A DNA stretch of 33,617 nucleotides from an uncultured Desulfobulbaceae bacterium. Lineage in GTDB: Bacteria; Desulfobacterota; Desulfobulbia; Desulfobulbales; Desulfocapsaceae. The stretch spans positions 1 through 33,617 of the forward strand of contig CAITDH010000006.1 of the NCBI GenBank assembly GCA_903891045.1, given 5' to 3'. The notes under the pieces were generated by a model, which saw only the letters and a program-made list of their open reading frames with translations, was not told the origin of the DNA and ran no database searches. How positions within the stretch are numbered: position 1 is the first letter of the stretch; each line of letters starts with the position of its first letter. Position numbers and translations under genes: made by a program. Shown piece after piece: positions 1 to 8,954 of the stretch.

Positions 1-635
1 AGGGACACCTGATCCTGAACATCGGCAAAGATAGAGAGGATCATGAAATCAAGTTCATTATCCGTCCCCATCCGCTCGGCCAGACGATGCATGGCCGTCG
101 GCGTTCCAACCTGGCCAAGTGCCTGAACTGCCGCGATAATCAGATCTCGATTGGCGGCATAGAGATAATCGGTCAGGAGATTAATAGCCTCAGGATCGCC
201 AATTAGACCAAGGGTCTCCAGAACAAGTTTAATCTCCGCTTCATCCTGGGAACCAGCAACCAGCTCCATCAAGGCCAGCGTTGAATCATCAGAACGAAGC
301 TCACCGGCGATCTGAATCAAATACTGTTTCCCTTTAATCCTTGGATTTGTGAGAAAACCACTCAACAGCTCTGGATAGGCCAGTAATTGTGAGATCAGTG
401 TTTCCTTGATAATAGGCAGTTCAGCGGCCAGCGCACCATGATCGGCAAGCAGATACAGCAGTTGAGGAATACTGAACGACACTTCACCGCGAGTCAACTC
501 ATAGATCAGACGATTCTGGGTCTTTTTATCAACATCACCCAAATGAGAGAGAACCAGCTGCGTTTTCATGGCGTCGCCGGTTTTTATATTATCCTGAATT
601 TCCTCAATCATATGCTGGGGATTTAGGTCAACCAT
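1..635 (-). CDS. HEAT-repeat-like protein, N-terminal part (3' end outside the window)
   Basis: This gene is not in the ORF track because no stop codon lies inside the window. Reading the minus strand from an ATG at 635 gives about 211 open codons beginning MVDLNPQHMIEEI and running off the window edge. An AAGGA Shine-Dalgarno lies just upstream. The ATG three bases further upstream (638-640) is in another frame and stops after five codons, so it can be excluded. The visible protein is a series of paired leucine/alanine-rich helices, with units such as LVLETLGLIGDPEAINLLTD and AVQALGQVGTPTAMHRLAER. These are typical HEAT or HEAT-like repeats, which act as protein-protein interaction scaffolds. 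No signal peptide is evident. What follows C-terminally is unknown, so no function is assigned. The gene lies downstream of, and in the same direction as, the reductase gene, separated by about 315 bp. Confidence 0.75.
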   Translation of the reverse strand, partial: MVDLNPQHMIEEIQDNIKTGDAMKTQLVLSHLGDVDKKTQNRLIYELTRGEVSFSIPQLLYLLADHGALAAELPIIKETLISQLLAYPELLSGFLTNPRIKGKQYLIQIAGELRSDDSTLALMELVAGSQDEAEIKLVLETLGLIGDPEAINLLTDYLYAANRDLIIAAVQALGQVGTPTAMHRLAERMGTDNELDFMILSIFADVQDQVS

Positions 636-950
636 ATCATTCCTTCCCGATCATGTTGGTTAATGTTGATGCATCATTCACATGTTCCAGTTTCGTGGGA
701 ATCTGGAACGACATTGTTCGACAAACTCTTTTATCATGGAGTGAACACCCTTTTTTTTAAAAAGTCACTTCCAAAAATTTATATCACAGAAAAACAAGAA
801 TTGTCCACAAAATCAGGACAAAAAAGCAGGACCCTTGTTTAGCTTCTGTACAGCAAACAAGACAGGCAGATGGCGGCAGATAACTGACCAGAAATATGTA
901 TCATTTTTTTACCGCCTCCCGGCAGCCATTCCTGACATCTCAACAGTAAC
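636..950. other. Intergenic region between the reductase gene and the HEAT-repeat gene
   Basis: This 315-bp non-coding stretch is AT-rich in its middle (720-830). It must carry the 5' leader of the HEAT-repeat gene and the 3' end of the reductase transcript. On the minus strand there are A/T-rich patches that could be a -10 element (for example TATAAA around 780), but no convincing -35 at the right distance. A 5-bp stem (CTGCC/GGCGG) near 913-926 is followed by A rather than T residues on the minus strand, so I do not call a terminator. No RNA gene or coding stretch is recognisable. Confidence 0.4.
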
Positions 951-2687
951 TTATTCGGGATACCAGTCAACCCCAATCTTGCGCACCACATTAAAGCCAC
1001 CACTCAGAACCAGACTGTTTTTCAGGCCTACACTGTCTAAAAAGCTCTGAATCTCAAAAGAACGGGTTCCGGCATCGCAAAGCAGGATCATGGTCTTATC
1101 GGCTGGCACCTCCTGGTACCTGGCCCTCACCTCATTATAGGGGATTCCCAGCCAGCGCTCTCCTCCAAATTTCGCCACAAACGGGCCAACCTCTTTCGGA
1201 TGTCTGATATCGAGGGCAACCCAGTCCGGTTGCGTGGAAAAATCAGCCATCCACTGCAGAAAAGAGGCGATGGAGAGCTTACGCAAACGGCCATCACAGA
1301 TATTATCAGCCACATAGGCTGCAGCATTAATGGAGTCAATGGCCGCTGAAAATGGCGGCGCGTAGGCCATTTCCAGGGTCCCGAAATCATCAATGGTGGC
1401 TCCCGTGCCGACAAGGGCTGCGGCCGCATCAATACGCGCCGAGATCCCATCTCCCATAGGCCCAAACCCTTGGAGCCCCAGAACCCGCCGCGTCCGCCGG
1501 TCAAAAACCATCTGAAAGACCACATTGTCGACAGTGGGAAAGAAATGGGCCCGGTCGGACGGGGCGGTCAAGGCCACATCCGCATCATAGCCCTCAGCCA
1601 GGGCCACATCAAGACTCAACCCGGTAGCACCGATACAGACATCAAAGGCCTTCATGATAAAACTGCCCACCGCCCCCTTGAAGACGGAAGGGATGCCTGC
1701 CATATTATCACCAACCACCCTGCCCTCTTTATTGGCAAGGGAGCCAAGAGGGGCGTAGAATTTCTTCCCCGAAACCAGATGACGAACCTCGATGCAATCG
1801 CCGGCGGCATAGATAGACGGATCAGACGTCTGCATCCGCTCATTGACCACAATCGCGCCCATGGGCGAGATCTGAAGTCCGGCATCACGTGCCAGTTCTG
1901 AACGGGGACGCACACCGGCGGCCATGATCACCAGATCAGCATCAAGGGTACGGTGATTAGTACGGATCGCGGTGACCTTGCCATCCTGCCCCAAAATCTC
2001 GGCAGCACCCTCACCCAGATGAACCGTCACCCCTTTGTCACGCAGATGCTTAGCCAGCATGGCAGCGAAGGGAAAATCAACAATGCGGGGCAGAAGCTGA
2101 TCCATGAACTCAACCAGTGTCGTCTCCACCCCCCACAAATCTGTCAGGGCCTCCGCCATCTCCACCCCGATAGCGCCACCGCCGATAACGATTGCCCGCG
2201 CCACCTTGCCGCCGGCAATCCGTTTCTTGATCTCAATAGCCTTATGCAAATTGCTGATGGTAAAGACCCCATCAAGATCTACGCCAGGGATCGGCAGGAC
2301 AAAAGGACGACTGCCCGTGGCCAGCATCAGCTTGTCATAGGCGATACTCTGCTGGACGCCGGTCTCTACATGCTCAACCTGCACCACTTTCTGCTTGCGG
2401 TCAATGGCCAGGGCCCGGGTTCGGGTAAGGGCATTCACTCCTTTGGCATCCTTGAAAAAGGTCTCATTGCGCACCATATGAAAACTGGTCGAACGCAATT
2501 CTGACTCATCAGACACATCACCCGAAACATAATAAGGGATACCGCATCCGCCATAGGAGATAAGGCTATCCTCATCAACAATGGTCACCTCCGCATCCTG
2601 CATCAGACGCTTAACCCGACATGCAGCCTTAGGACCTGCTGCCACCCCTCCAATAATTACAATTTTCTCGCCCTTGTTGTTGCTCAT
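951..2687 (-). CDS. CoA-disulfide/persulfide reductase-like flavoprotein with C-terminal rhodanese domain
   Basis: The 578-residue product is a pyridine nucleotide-disulfide oxidoreductase of the CoA-disulfide reductase / NADH-dependent persulfide reductase (Npsr) type. An N-terminal FAD-binding motif (VIIGGVAAGPKAA) is followed by the single redox cysteine motif SYGGCGIPYY (Cys48). A second dinucleotide-binding motif (VIGGGAIGVEMAEAL) and the FAD motif IYAAGDCIE come next, then a dimerisation domain with the family phrase MAYAPPFSAAID. Residues from about 475 form a rhodanese domain with the active-site loop CDAGTR (Cys537). Family members reduce CoA disulfides, CoA persulfides or polysulfides with NAD(P)H, and the rhodanese handles persulfide sulfur. 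The start has a GGAG Shine-Dalgarno nine bases upstream. The combination fits sulfur or polysulfide metabolism or sulfane-sulfur detoxification. The exact substrate cannot be read from sequence. Confidence 0.88.
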   Translation of the reverse strand: MSNNKGEKIVIIGGVAAGPKAACRVKRLMQDAEVTIVDEDSLISYGGCGIPYYVSGDVSDESELRSTSFHMVRNETFFKDAKGVNALTRTRALAIDRKQKVVQVEHVETGVQQSIAYDKLMLATGSRPFVLPIPGVDLDGVFTISNLHKAIEIKKRIAGGKVARAIVIGGGAIGVEMAEALTDLWGVETTLVEFMDQLLPRIVDFPFAAMLAKHLRDKGVTVHLGEGAAEILGQDGKVTAIRTNHRTLDADLVIMAAGVRPRSELARDAGLQISPMGAIVVNERMQTSDPSIYAAGDCIEVRHLVSGKKFYAPLGSLANKEGRVVGDNMAGIPSVFKGAVGSFIMKAFDVCIGATGLSLDVALAEGYDADVALTAPSDRAHFFPTVDNVVFQMVFDRRTRRVLGLQGFGPMGDGISARIDAAAALVGTGATIDDFGTLEMAYAPPFSAAIDSINAAAYVADNICDGRLRKLSIASFLQWMADFSTQPDWVALDIRHPKEVGPFVAKFGGERWLGIPYNEVRARYQEVPADKTMILLCDAGTRSFEIQSFLDSVGLKNSLVLSGGFNVVRKIGVDWYPE

Positions 2688-2919
2688 AGTTTTTTCTCCA
2701 TTCTTCGTAGCTATTTAGTATAAACACCCAATTATAAATTCAGAACCCTGCATATTCTCTCCCGCAAAGGCATAGAGACACAAGCCATGCATGGCAAGAC
2801 AAGCAACTGGAAGCAAAACCGCAGAGCAAGACATTTTTCAAGGTTAATTCCTGTAAGCTCCCGATTTTTTCTGCGTCTCAACGTCTCAGCACACAATCAA
2901 TCCACCCAAACATCAACGA
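2688..2919. other. Intergenic region between the histidine kinase and reductase genes
   Basis: This gap of about 230 bp carries the leader of the reductase gene. On the minus strand a possible -10 TATACT lies near 2717, preceded 17 bp upstream by a poor -35 (TTCTGA). I see no convincing terminator, RNA gene or repeat copy here. A short direct repeat of TGAGACG near 2875-2890 is the only other structure. Confidence 0.3.
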
Positions 2920-4476
2920 TCAAACTCCGGGCAAAACGATAGTAAACAACGTTCCTTCCCCCTCTTTGCTCTCAACAGCAATCGTTCCATGATGATGCTC
3001 GATAATATTGCGGCTGATGGCAAGACCAAGCCCGGTCCCACGATTTTTATCAGTAAAAAAGGGTTTGAAGATCTGCCCTACCTTTTCGGCAGACATCCCT
3101 TTACCATTATCACGAACCATAATCTTCACCGCTCCCGCCGTCCTTGGCTCCCGCGGGTTTAGGCCGTCCCTGGCCGTCACCGCTCTCGCCATCCCTGACT
3201 CCCGCGGATTTAGACTATCCCTGGCCGTCACCGCTCCGTCGGTTTCTCCAATGGTACTCGTGACCTGGAGTATTCCCTGATCACCCATAGCCTGCAGGCC
3301 ATTCACCAGAACATTTAACAGGGCCCGATAGAACATATCCTGATCCAGATCAATTGAAGGAAGATGGGGGTCAAGCTCGGCCCGTACCTCCACATTTTTT
3401 TCTCGGGCAGAGGGTTCAATAAACTGTAAGGCCCGACGGATCACACCATTGACATCAACCTTTGCCAGTTTTGGTTCCTGGGGTCGCGCAAAATCAAGAA
3501 ACTCCATGACAATGTTATTGAGCCGTGTAGTCTCGTCCACAATAATCCTGGCTAACTGCTCATTGCCGGGCGCCACCTTTTTAATCCTCTTTTCAAGAAG
3601 TTCAGCAGTGCTCCTGACAATACCCAACGGACTTTTGATCTCATGGGAAACCGTGGCCACCATGGTGCCAAGATGGGCAAGCCGTTCTGACTGGTTCAAC
3701 TTCTCCTCCAGACGAAGCCGTTCCGTAGCCCGTTCCTCCATAATCCGATCGCCACGACTGACAATCGTTCGCAGAACCAGAAACAGCACCGCCATAATAA
3801 TGCTGGAGACCAGAATAATTCGCCCCTGCAATTGGATGATAGCATCATATTCCTTGGACAGATCCTGGGTAATCTCGATCACCCCCATTATCTGTGGACT
3901 GGCTGTGCCGCTATTACCCACTTGACGAAAAGGGATATAGGTCTTGAGCTGACATTGCACCGATGGGGCACCAGGGATCAGATTCCAGAGGGAACCACTA
4001 AAGTGGATCTGGGAATTGGAATTGTTTTTCAAGGCCTTCTGATATTCAACCCCACCCATATCTTTCTTTCCCATGAGTTCCGGTCGTGTCGAGTAGGAAA
4101 TAATATTGACGCTGGAGTCATAGATAGTGACCGATTCGGTCTTCAGCCCCTGCGTGGCATTTTTGACAATGCGATCCAACAACTCAAACTGATCAGGGTG
4201 GCTGAGGGCAATTTTCCCAAAACGGACAACCGTTGGCAGGACAAAACTCCGAAAGACCTGCTGGTTTAGATTTTCCGCCAGCAGCAGCGAATAATCCTCG
4301 CTCTGCTCAAGCATGATCTTCCGGGCATGGTTAGAAATAACCCAGGAGAGAATCAGGGTAAAAACAAGAATAACACCCAGGCTGGTAAAGGAAAAATACT
4401 TAACCAACCGGAAAGGCCGCAATCCAGCCTGAACCTCCTCCTGGCGCAAAGGTTTTTCAACTGCCAGCGAGACCAT
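2920..4476 (-). CDS. Membrane-bound sensor histidine kinase (NtrB/ZraS-like) carrying an in-frame repeat insertion
   Basis: From ATG 4476 the product is 518 residues. It has a transmembrane helix at about 27-48, a periplasmic sensor region to about 217, a second helix at about 219-238, and a coiled-coil linker. The dimerisation/phosphoacceptor domain carries VSHEIKSPLG (His278). The ATPase domain has an N-box (LNVLVNGLQAMG), a G1 box (DNGKGM) and a G2 box (GTGLGLAI). It should autophosphorylate and pass phosphate to a response regulator not found nearby. Residues 415-449, in the hairpin between LQVTSTIG and VKIMVRDNG of the ATPase domain, are two tandem 17-residue copies of the dispersed repeat described separately. 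The ORF-track start at 4563 lies inside the radical SAM gene. The true start is probably 4476 or a GTG at 4503/4506 preceded by GGGG. It follows the radical SAM gene almost without gap, so co-transcription with the dcw cluster is possible. Confidence 0.85.
   Translation of the reverse strand: MVSLAVEKPLRQEEVQAGLRPFRLVKYFSFTSLGVILVFTLILSWVISNHARKIMLEQSEDYSLLLAENLNQQVFRSFVLPTVVRFGKIALSHPDQFELLDRIVKNATQGLKTESVTIYDSSVNIISYSTRPELMGKKDMGGVEYQKALKNNSNSQIHFSGSLWNLIPGAPSVQCQLKTYIPFRQVGNSGTASPQIMGVIEITQDLSKEYDAIIQLQGRIILVSSIIMAVLFLVLRTIVSRGDRIMEERATERLRLEEKLNQSERLAHLGTMVATVSHEIKSPLGIVRSTAELLEKRIKKVAPGNEQLARIIVDETTRLNNIVMEFLDFARPQEPKLAKVDVNGVIRRALQFIEPSAREKNVEVRAELDPHLPSIDLDQDMFYRALLNVLVNGLQAMGDQGILQVTSTIGETDGAVTARDSLNPRESGMARAVTARDGLNPREPRTAGAVKIMVRDNGKGMSAEKVGQIFKPFFTDKNRGTGLGLAISRNIIEHHHGTIAVESKEGEGTLFTIVLPGV
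3125..3237 (-). repeat. Dispersed in-frame repeat, two tandem 51-bp units inside the histidine kinase gene
   Basis: On the minus strand the sequence GAGCGGTGACGGCCAGGGA recurs exactly 51 bp apart (anchors GTCACCGCTC at 3176 and 3227 on the plus strand). A third, slightly altered anchor (TTCACCGCTC) lies at 3125, again 51 bp away. Each unit contains CTAAA(T/C)CCGCGGGAG and a second copy of the inner motif GCCAGGGACGGC. Translated in the kinase frame each unit gives a 17-residue peptide (AVTARDGLNPREPRTAG and a variant). That is a different frame from the one used by the copies in ftsQ and murE. Confidence 0.85.
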
Positions 4477-4495
4477 CTTGCTAGGGGAGATATCG

Positions 4496-6256
4496 TCAAT
4501 CACCACATACCCCACAACGCCTGCAAACCTTGGTATCGCAGGCCATAGTTGGCTTTTCCGCAAAGGCCTTCATATATTCATCCCACAGATATTGTTGTTT
4601 GACCCCGTGATCGACAATATTCCAGGGAACACGTTCATCGCCCCCATATCCACGGACGGCAAACTGTTCCGCCTCAAGCCGGTTTTTGCGCATGGCCTGT
4701 TTCCATGAGATCCCCTGTGCCGCCATATCCAACAAAATCGGGGCAAGCCGGCGATCCCCCCGCGCCAATACCGCCTGGAACAAGACGTTCTCCGGTTTGT
4801 CACAGGTCATACGGACATTGGCCTCTTTTTTTAGCCCATTTTGTAAAAACTTTATCTTGTCCTTGAGGGTCCGCACAACATCTGCCGCATCCCGCGTTTC
4901 TCCTGGTGCCAGTCGCTCACTCACCCCAAAGGGATGAAACTGAAACGGGGTCCACGGTTTTGGGGTAAAACTGTTCACCGAAAGGGTAATTTCACAGAGC
5001 CGCCCGCGGTTACGTCCTACGGGCTGGATCCGTTCCTTGATCTTTCTGATCAGCGCCAGCATCTCCTCAAGATCTTCCAGCGTCTCGGTAGGCAGCCCAA
5101 TCATCAGATACAGCTTCAACTTATACAGACCCGCGCGAGCCAAGGATTCAGCTGCAGTGAGAAGATCTTCTTCGGTCAACCCCTTGTTGATTACCCGGCG
5201 CAAACGCTCGGAGGCGCCATCAGGGGCAATGGCCACGCTTTTAAGCTGACTTTTTTGCAGAAGCCCCAGAAGTGGCCCGGAAATCCGGTCCGCACGCAGA
5301 GAAGAGAAGGAGAGGGAACAACCACTATCAAGGAGATACTGGGAAAGAAGGGTCAAGGAATCCTGATCCGCCATCTCCATCCCTAACAACCCGATGCGCT
5401 TGACTGTTTCCGGACGTTCGGCCAGACCCTGCAGGACGGCGTCAACATCCCACAGTCGTGGCGGACGATAGATAAATCCGGCGGCACAGAATCGACACCC
5501 CCGGGAACATCCCCGGCCAAGCTCGGTAAGATACAGGTCTGAAAACTCTGCCTGCGGGGTCAAAACCTGGGAATGCGCCGCCAGGTCACAGGTCTGGACT
5601 GTCACCTTGTGAATACGCTCAGGCAAGCCAGGTGCAGGAAGATGTCCGGCAAAGGTTCCATTCTTGTCATAACACGGGGTATAGAGCGCCGGGGCATAAC
5701 AACCGGGGAACTGCAGGCTCACCTCTTTTATCAAATCGGCACGTCTTCCGCCTTTCCCTCCTTCAAGATGGGCGGCAAGAAAGGTGACAAGGGCAACCAA
5801 AACAGGCTCGGCCTCGCCGAGAACAAACAGATCGATAAAAGGGGCCAGAGGCTCAGGATTCATAAAGGTGGCGACACCTCCACAAATAACTAATGGTTGC
5901 GCAGCGGCCACCTGTTCTTCGCGATTTTCAGCAAGAGGGGGGAGAGACCCAGCCAGAAGAAGACGAACCAGGTTCAGATAATCATGTTCAAAACTGATGG
6001 AGAAAAAAATCAGGGGAAAACTGTCAAGGGTGCGGCCAGACTCCAGAGATCGCAGGGGAACGTCTGGCCCGGAAAAGAAAAAGCGCTCGCAGACAATGCC
6101 TTCCATTGCCCCCAACAGACTATAGACCAGTTGAAACCCAAGGCTGGACATCCCAACGGAATAGGAATTGGGATAAATCAGGGCGACTGGCAGCTGCCCT
6201 GTCCATTTTTTGCAATAACTCCCTTTTTCCAGATCAAGCAGTACGCGACGATCCAT
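4496..6256 (-). CDS. Radical SAM protein with B12-binding-like N-terminal domain
   Basis: The 586-residue product has an N-terminal Rossmann-like region (LPVALIYPNSYSVGMSSLG) resembling the B12-binding-like domain of TIGR03960-type radical SAM proteins. The radical SAM cluster motif is CSRGCRFC, in the phrase LTELGRGCSRGCRFCAAGF. It coordinates a [4Fe-4S] cluster that cleaves S-adenosylmethionine. No DxHxxG cobalamin motif is evident, so cobalamin binding is doubtful. The tail is cysteine-rich (CDTKVCRRCGVCGD) and could hold a second metal or cluster site. The substrate is unknown; tRNA or cofactor modification would be typical of relatives, but this is inference. The gene starts 75 bp after ftsZ and ends about 20 bp before the histidine kinase start, so it looks like a 3' extension of the dcw operon. 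Confidence 0.8.
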   Translation of the reverse strand: MDRRVLLDLEKGSYCKKWTGQLPVALIYPNSYSVGMSSLGFQLVYSLLGAMEGIVCERFFFSGPDVPLRSLESGRTLDSFPLIFFSISFEHDYLNLVRLLLAGSLPPLAENREEQVAAAQPLVICGGVATFMNPEPLAPFIDLFVLGEAEPVLVALVTFLAAHLEGGKGGRRADLIKEVSLQFPGCYAPALYTPCYDKNGTFAGHLPAPGLPERIHKVTVQTCDLAAHSQVLTPQAEFSDLYLTELGRGCSRGCRFCAAGFIYRPPRLWDVDAVLQGLAERPETVKRIGLLGMEMADQDSLTLLSQYLLDSGCSLSFSSLRADRISGPLLGLLQKSQLKSVAIAPDGASERLRRVINKGLTEEDLLTAAESLARAGLYKLKLYLMIGLPTETLEDLEEMLALIRKIKERIQPVGRNRGRLCEITLSVNSFTPKPWTPFQFHPFGVSERLAPGETRDAADVVRTLKDKIKFLQNGLKKEANVRMTCDKPENVLFQAVLARGDRRLAPILLDMAAQGISWKQAMRKNRLEAEQFAVRGYGGDERVPWNIVDHGVKQQYLWDEYMKAFAEKPTMACDTKVCRRCGVCGD

Positions 6257-6331
6257 GTCAGAGGACGCCCTAAAGGAAATCCCTTTGGGGTACAGATATC
6301 AAAAGCCGTGCCGTCCCCAAAGATTCCGGCA

Positions 6332-7570
6332 TTAATTTGCCTTTTTACGAAGATATGTCGGGGTCTCCAGATAGTCCTCATTCTGATTCCAGGGTCGTGC
6401 TTCCTTCTGGTTACGCACCACTTCTTTACGGGGTGAGGAAACGCCAAGATTATCAAAACCTTCAAAATTAGACTGCAGCAGAGGGGTAACAAAAGTTGGC
6501 CGCGGATTAGCCGGAGCCGGCGCGGCCGGGGTCTCCTGCGTAGTCATGATTTTCACTGACTTGCGCGCGTCCTCCAGCAACGTGATCGGCTCATTCTTCT
6601 TGACCACATTGCCTATTCCTGTTGCAATAACAGTAACATGCAGCTCATCGCCAAGGGTTTCATCATAGAGCACACCGAGTACAATCTTAGCATCCTCATC
6701 CACTTTACTTTGAATAAGAGCCGATACCTCCATATATTCAGCCAAGGTCAAGCTCTCTTGTGTGGCCGAGACGTTGATAATCAAGCCACGAGCACCATCT
6801 ATCCCCACATCTTCAAGGAGTTGATTATCAATAGCCCGCTTGGCGGCCTCAGTCGCCCTGTTTTCGCCAACAGCCGAACCAGCGCCCATGATGGCCGGCC
6901 CCACTTCCCGCATGACCGTGCGCAGATCAGCAAAGTCGGCATTAATCATCCCCGGCACATTGATCAGATCCGTGATCCCCTTGACCGCCTGCAACAGGAC
7001 CAGATCGGCCATGACCAGCATGTCAGAAAGCCGGGTATTTTTCTGCATCAGAGAGAGAAGTCGATCATTGGGAACGGTAATAATGGTATCCGCGTATTTT
7101 CGCAGTTCTTCCCAACCGGCCTCGGCGTTGCGCATGCGGGCCTTGCCTTCAAAATGAAACGGCTTGGTCACCACTGCCACCGTGAGCGCACCCAACTCTT
7201 TGCTCACCTTGGCCACAACAGGAGCAGCACCTGTTCCGGTACCCCCACCCAGTCCGGCCGCGACAAAAACCATGTCACTTCCCTTCAGGGCTTTTTTGAG
7301 TTCCTCCAGGGACTCATGGGCAGCCTGGGCGCCGATCTCCGGATCAGTTCCTGCACCTAAGCCTTTGGTAATACTGGGACCAATCTGCATACAGACATCC
7401 GCAAGAGACTGGTTCAGGGCCTGTTTATCCGTATTGGCCACAATAAACTCAACACCCTGAAGTTTATTGTTGACCATGGTGTTTATGGCATTCCCGCCGC
7501 CACCGCCAACACCAATAACCTTTACGACTGCAACCCCTTCTGTCTCCGCCATTCTAAACGGCATATCCAT
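6332..7570 (-). CDS. ftsZ: Cell division protein FtsZ (tubulin-like GTPase)
   Basis: The 412-residue product forms the cytokinetic Z ring. It begins with a short extension and then VKVIGVGGGGGNAINTM. The tubulin signature GLGGGTGTGAAPVVA binds GTP phosphates, and the T7 synergy loop NADFADLRTVM supplies catalytic aspartates. Further conserved blocks include ATEAAKRAIDNQLLE and GARGLIINVSA. A variable linker of about 60 residues leads to the C-terminal peptide DYLETPTYLRKKAN, which matches the conserved tail that binds FtsA and ZipA-like anchors. Length is typical for proteobacterial FtsZ. The start is supported by GGGGTGAG upstream of ATG 7570. The 115-bp gap to ftsA is the longest within the core cluster from ftsI onward, and could carry an extra ftsZ promoter, though I see no strong consensus. 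Confidence 0.98.
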   Translation of the reverse strand: MDMPFRMAETEGVAVVKVIGVGGGGGNAINTMVNNKLQGVEFIVANTDKQALNQSLADVCMQIGPSITKGLGAGTDPEIGAQAAHESLEELKKALKGSDMVFVAAGLGGGTGTGAAPVVAKVSKELGALTVAVVTKPFHFEGKARMRNAEAGWEELRKYADTIITVPNDRLLSLMQKNTRLSDMLVMADLVLLQAVKGITDLINVPGMINADFADLRTVMREVGPAIMGAGSAVGENRATEAAKRAIDNQLLEDVGIDGARGLIINVSATQESLTLAEYMEVSALIQSKVDEDAKIVLGVLYDETLGDELHVTVIATGIGNVVKKNEPITLLEDARKSVKIMTTQETPAAPAPANPRPTFVTPLLQSNFEGFDNLGVSSPRKEVVRNQKEARPWNQNEDYLETPTYLRKKAN

Positions 7571-7685
7571 AAGCTCACCCCTGAATACGATTCGCCAAAG
7601 CCCCCTGCGTGAAGGCCTGTTAACAAAATATCAGCAAATAGAATATAGCACCTGCCGATACTCGCTTAAACAAAAAACGTCCGGA

Positions 7686-8948
7686 TCACATGATTTTTTT
7701 CATCCACGACTTCATCCTCCCAACCATGGAAGAATCATCGTTGATTTTCTGCGCCCGATTCTTGCGGCCATACATGACCAAACCGACAGCAGTCGTGCAA
7801 CGCGGGCTATGTACCTCTTCAACACGTCCTCCAATCTTTACCGGATACCCGATCCGTACCGGCAGATCAAAGATCTGCTCAGCCAGATCCACCAGATTGG
7901 CAAGCAGCGCCGTGCCACCCGTGATCACCACCCCGCCATGGATCTTGTTTTTCTGCCCGGAGTTAATAAGCTCCTGATTGACCATCTCCAAGATCTCGAC
8001 AATACGGGCCTGCAGGATATCCACCAGTACCTTCTGGGTTACCTTGCGCGGTTCCCGGTCCCCTACCGTCGGCACATCAACCACATGATTCGGCTTGATC
8101 AACGAGGCAATGGCGCTGCCATAATCCTCTTTTAACCGCTCAGCCTCCTGGAGCGGTGTCCGTAGCCCCACTGACAGATCATTGGTCAGGTTATGTCCAC
8201 CAAGCCCTATTTCACAGGTGTGCCTGATGGTCCCATCACAGAAGACCGCAAGATCAGTGGTTCCGCCGCCAATATCCAGAAGGGCCACCCCCAGTTCCAT
8301 CTCGTCAGCGCTGAGCACAGCGTAGGCTGAAGCAATGGATTCCAGCACCATATCAATCACCTCCAGCCCCGCCATCCGACAACAGGTATAGAGGTTATGC
8401 ACGGCGCCCATATCAGCGGTCACAATGTGGACATTCGTGACAAGACGGACTCCGGTCATTCCCAAAGGGTTCTGAATCCCGGTATGATCATCAACCATAT
8501 ACTCCTGGGGCAGGACATGAATAATCTGCTGATTCTCCGAGATCTTCACGGTTTTGGCAGCGACGATCACATCTTCAATATCAGTCTCTTTGATCTCCCG
8601 GCCATTAATGGCCAGGATTCCAGGACTGTTAAACCCCTTGATATGATTCCCGGCAATCCCGGCATAAACAGCATGCAATTCGCATCCGGCCGCATCTTCC
8701 GCCTGCGCCACGGCCTTCCGTATAGACTTGACGGTGGACTCAATATTGACCACAATACCTTTTTTCAGCCCCACTGATGGCGCAGTGCCGACACCAATAA
8801 TATCTACCCTGTCATCGAAGACCTCGCCCACGACACAGCATATTTTCGTGGTTCCTATATCAAGGCCAACCACAACTTCACCTGGCTCCCGTTTCGCGGC
8901 GTCCTGCCCCACCTCAACCATTGGCTCAATCTCTTTTATATCATCCAT
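7686..8948 (-). CDS. ftsA: Cell division protein FtsA (actin-like membrane anchor)
   Basis: The 420-residue product is an actin/Hsp70-fold ATPase that tethers FtsZ to the membrane. After a short acidic N-terminal extension it has the phosphate 1 motif VVGLDIGTTKICCVVGEV. Conserved FtsA blocks include VHILPQEYMVDD, the phosphate 2 motif LLDIGGGTTDLAVF, and the adenosine motif GGVVITGGTALL. The end, GRMKSWMKKIM, is the expected amphipathic membrane-targeting helix. The gene begins 6 bp after the ftsQ stop codon, so translation is likely coupled. Length is normal for the family. Confidence 0.97.
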   Translation of the reverse strand: MDDIKEIEPMVEVGQDAAKREPGEVVVGLDIGTTKICCVVGEVFDDRVDIIGVGTAPSVGLKKGIVVNIESTVKSIRKAVAQAEDAAGCELHAVYAGIAGNHIKGFNSPGILAINGREIKETDIEDVIVAAKTVKISENQQIIHVLPQEYMVDDHTGIQNPLGMTGVRLVTNVHIVTADMGAVHNLYTCCRMAGLEVIDMVLESIASAYAVLSADEMELGVALLDIGGGTTDLAVFCDGTIRHTCEIGLGGHNLTNDLSVGLRTPLQEAERLKEDYGSAIASLIKPNHVVDVPTVGDREPRKVTQKVLVDILQARIVEILEMVNQELINSGQKNKIHGGVVITGGTALLANLVDLAEQIFDLPVRIGYPVKIGGRVEEVHSPRCTTAVGLVMYGRKNRAQKINDDSSMVGRMKSWMKKIM

Positions 8949-8954
8949 CAGTTT

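Noticed and set aside
905-930. Hairpin CTGCC/GGCGG as the terminator of the reductase gene
   Set aside because: The stem is only five pairs including a G-T, and on the transcribed strand it is followed by A residues instead of a U-tract.
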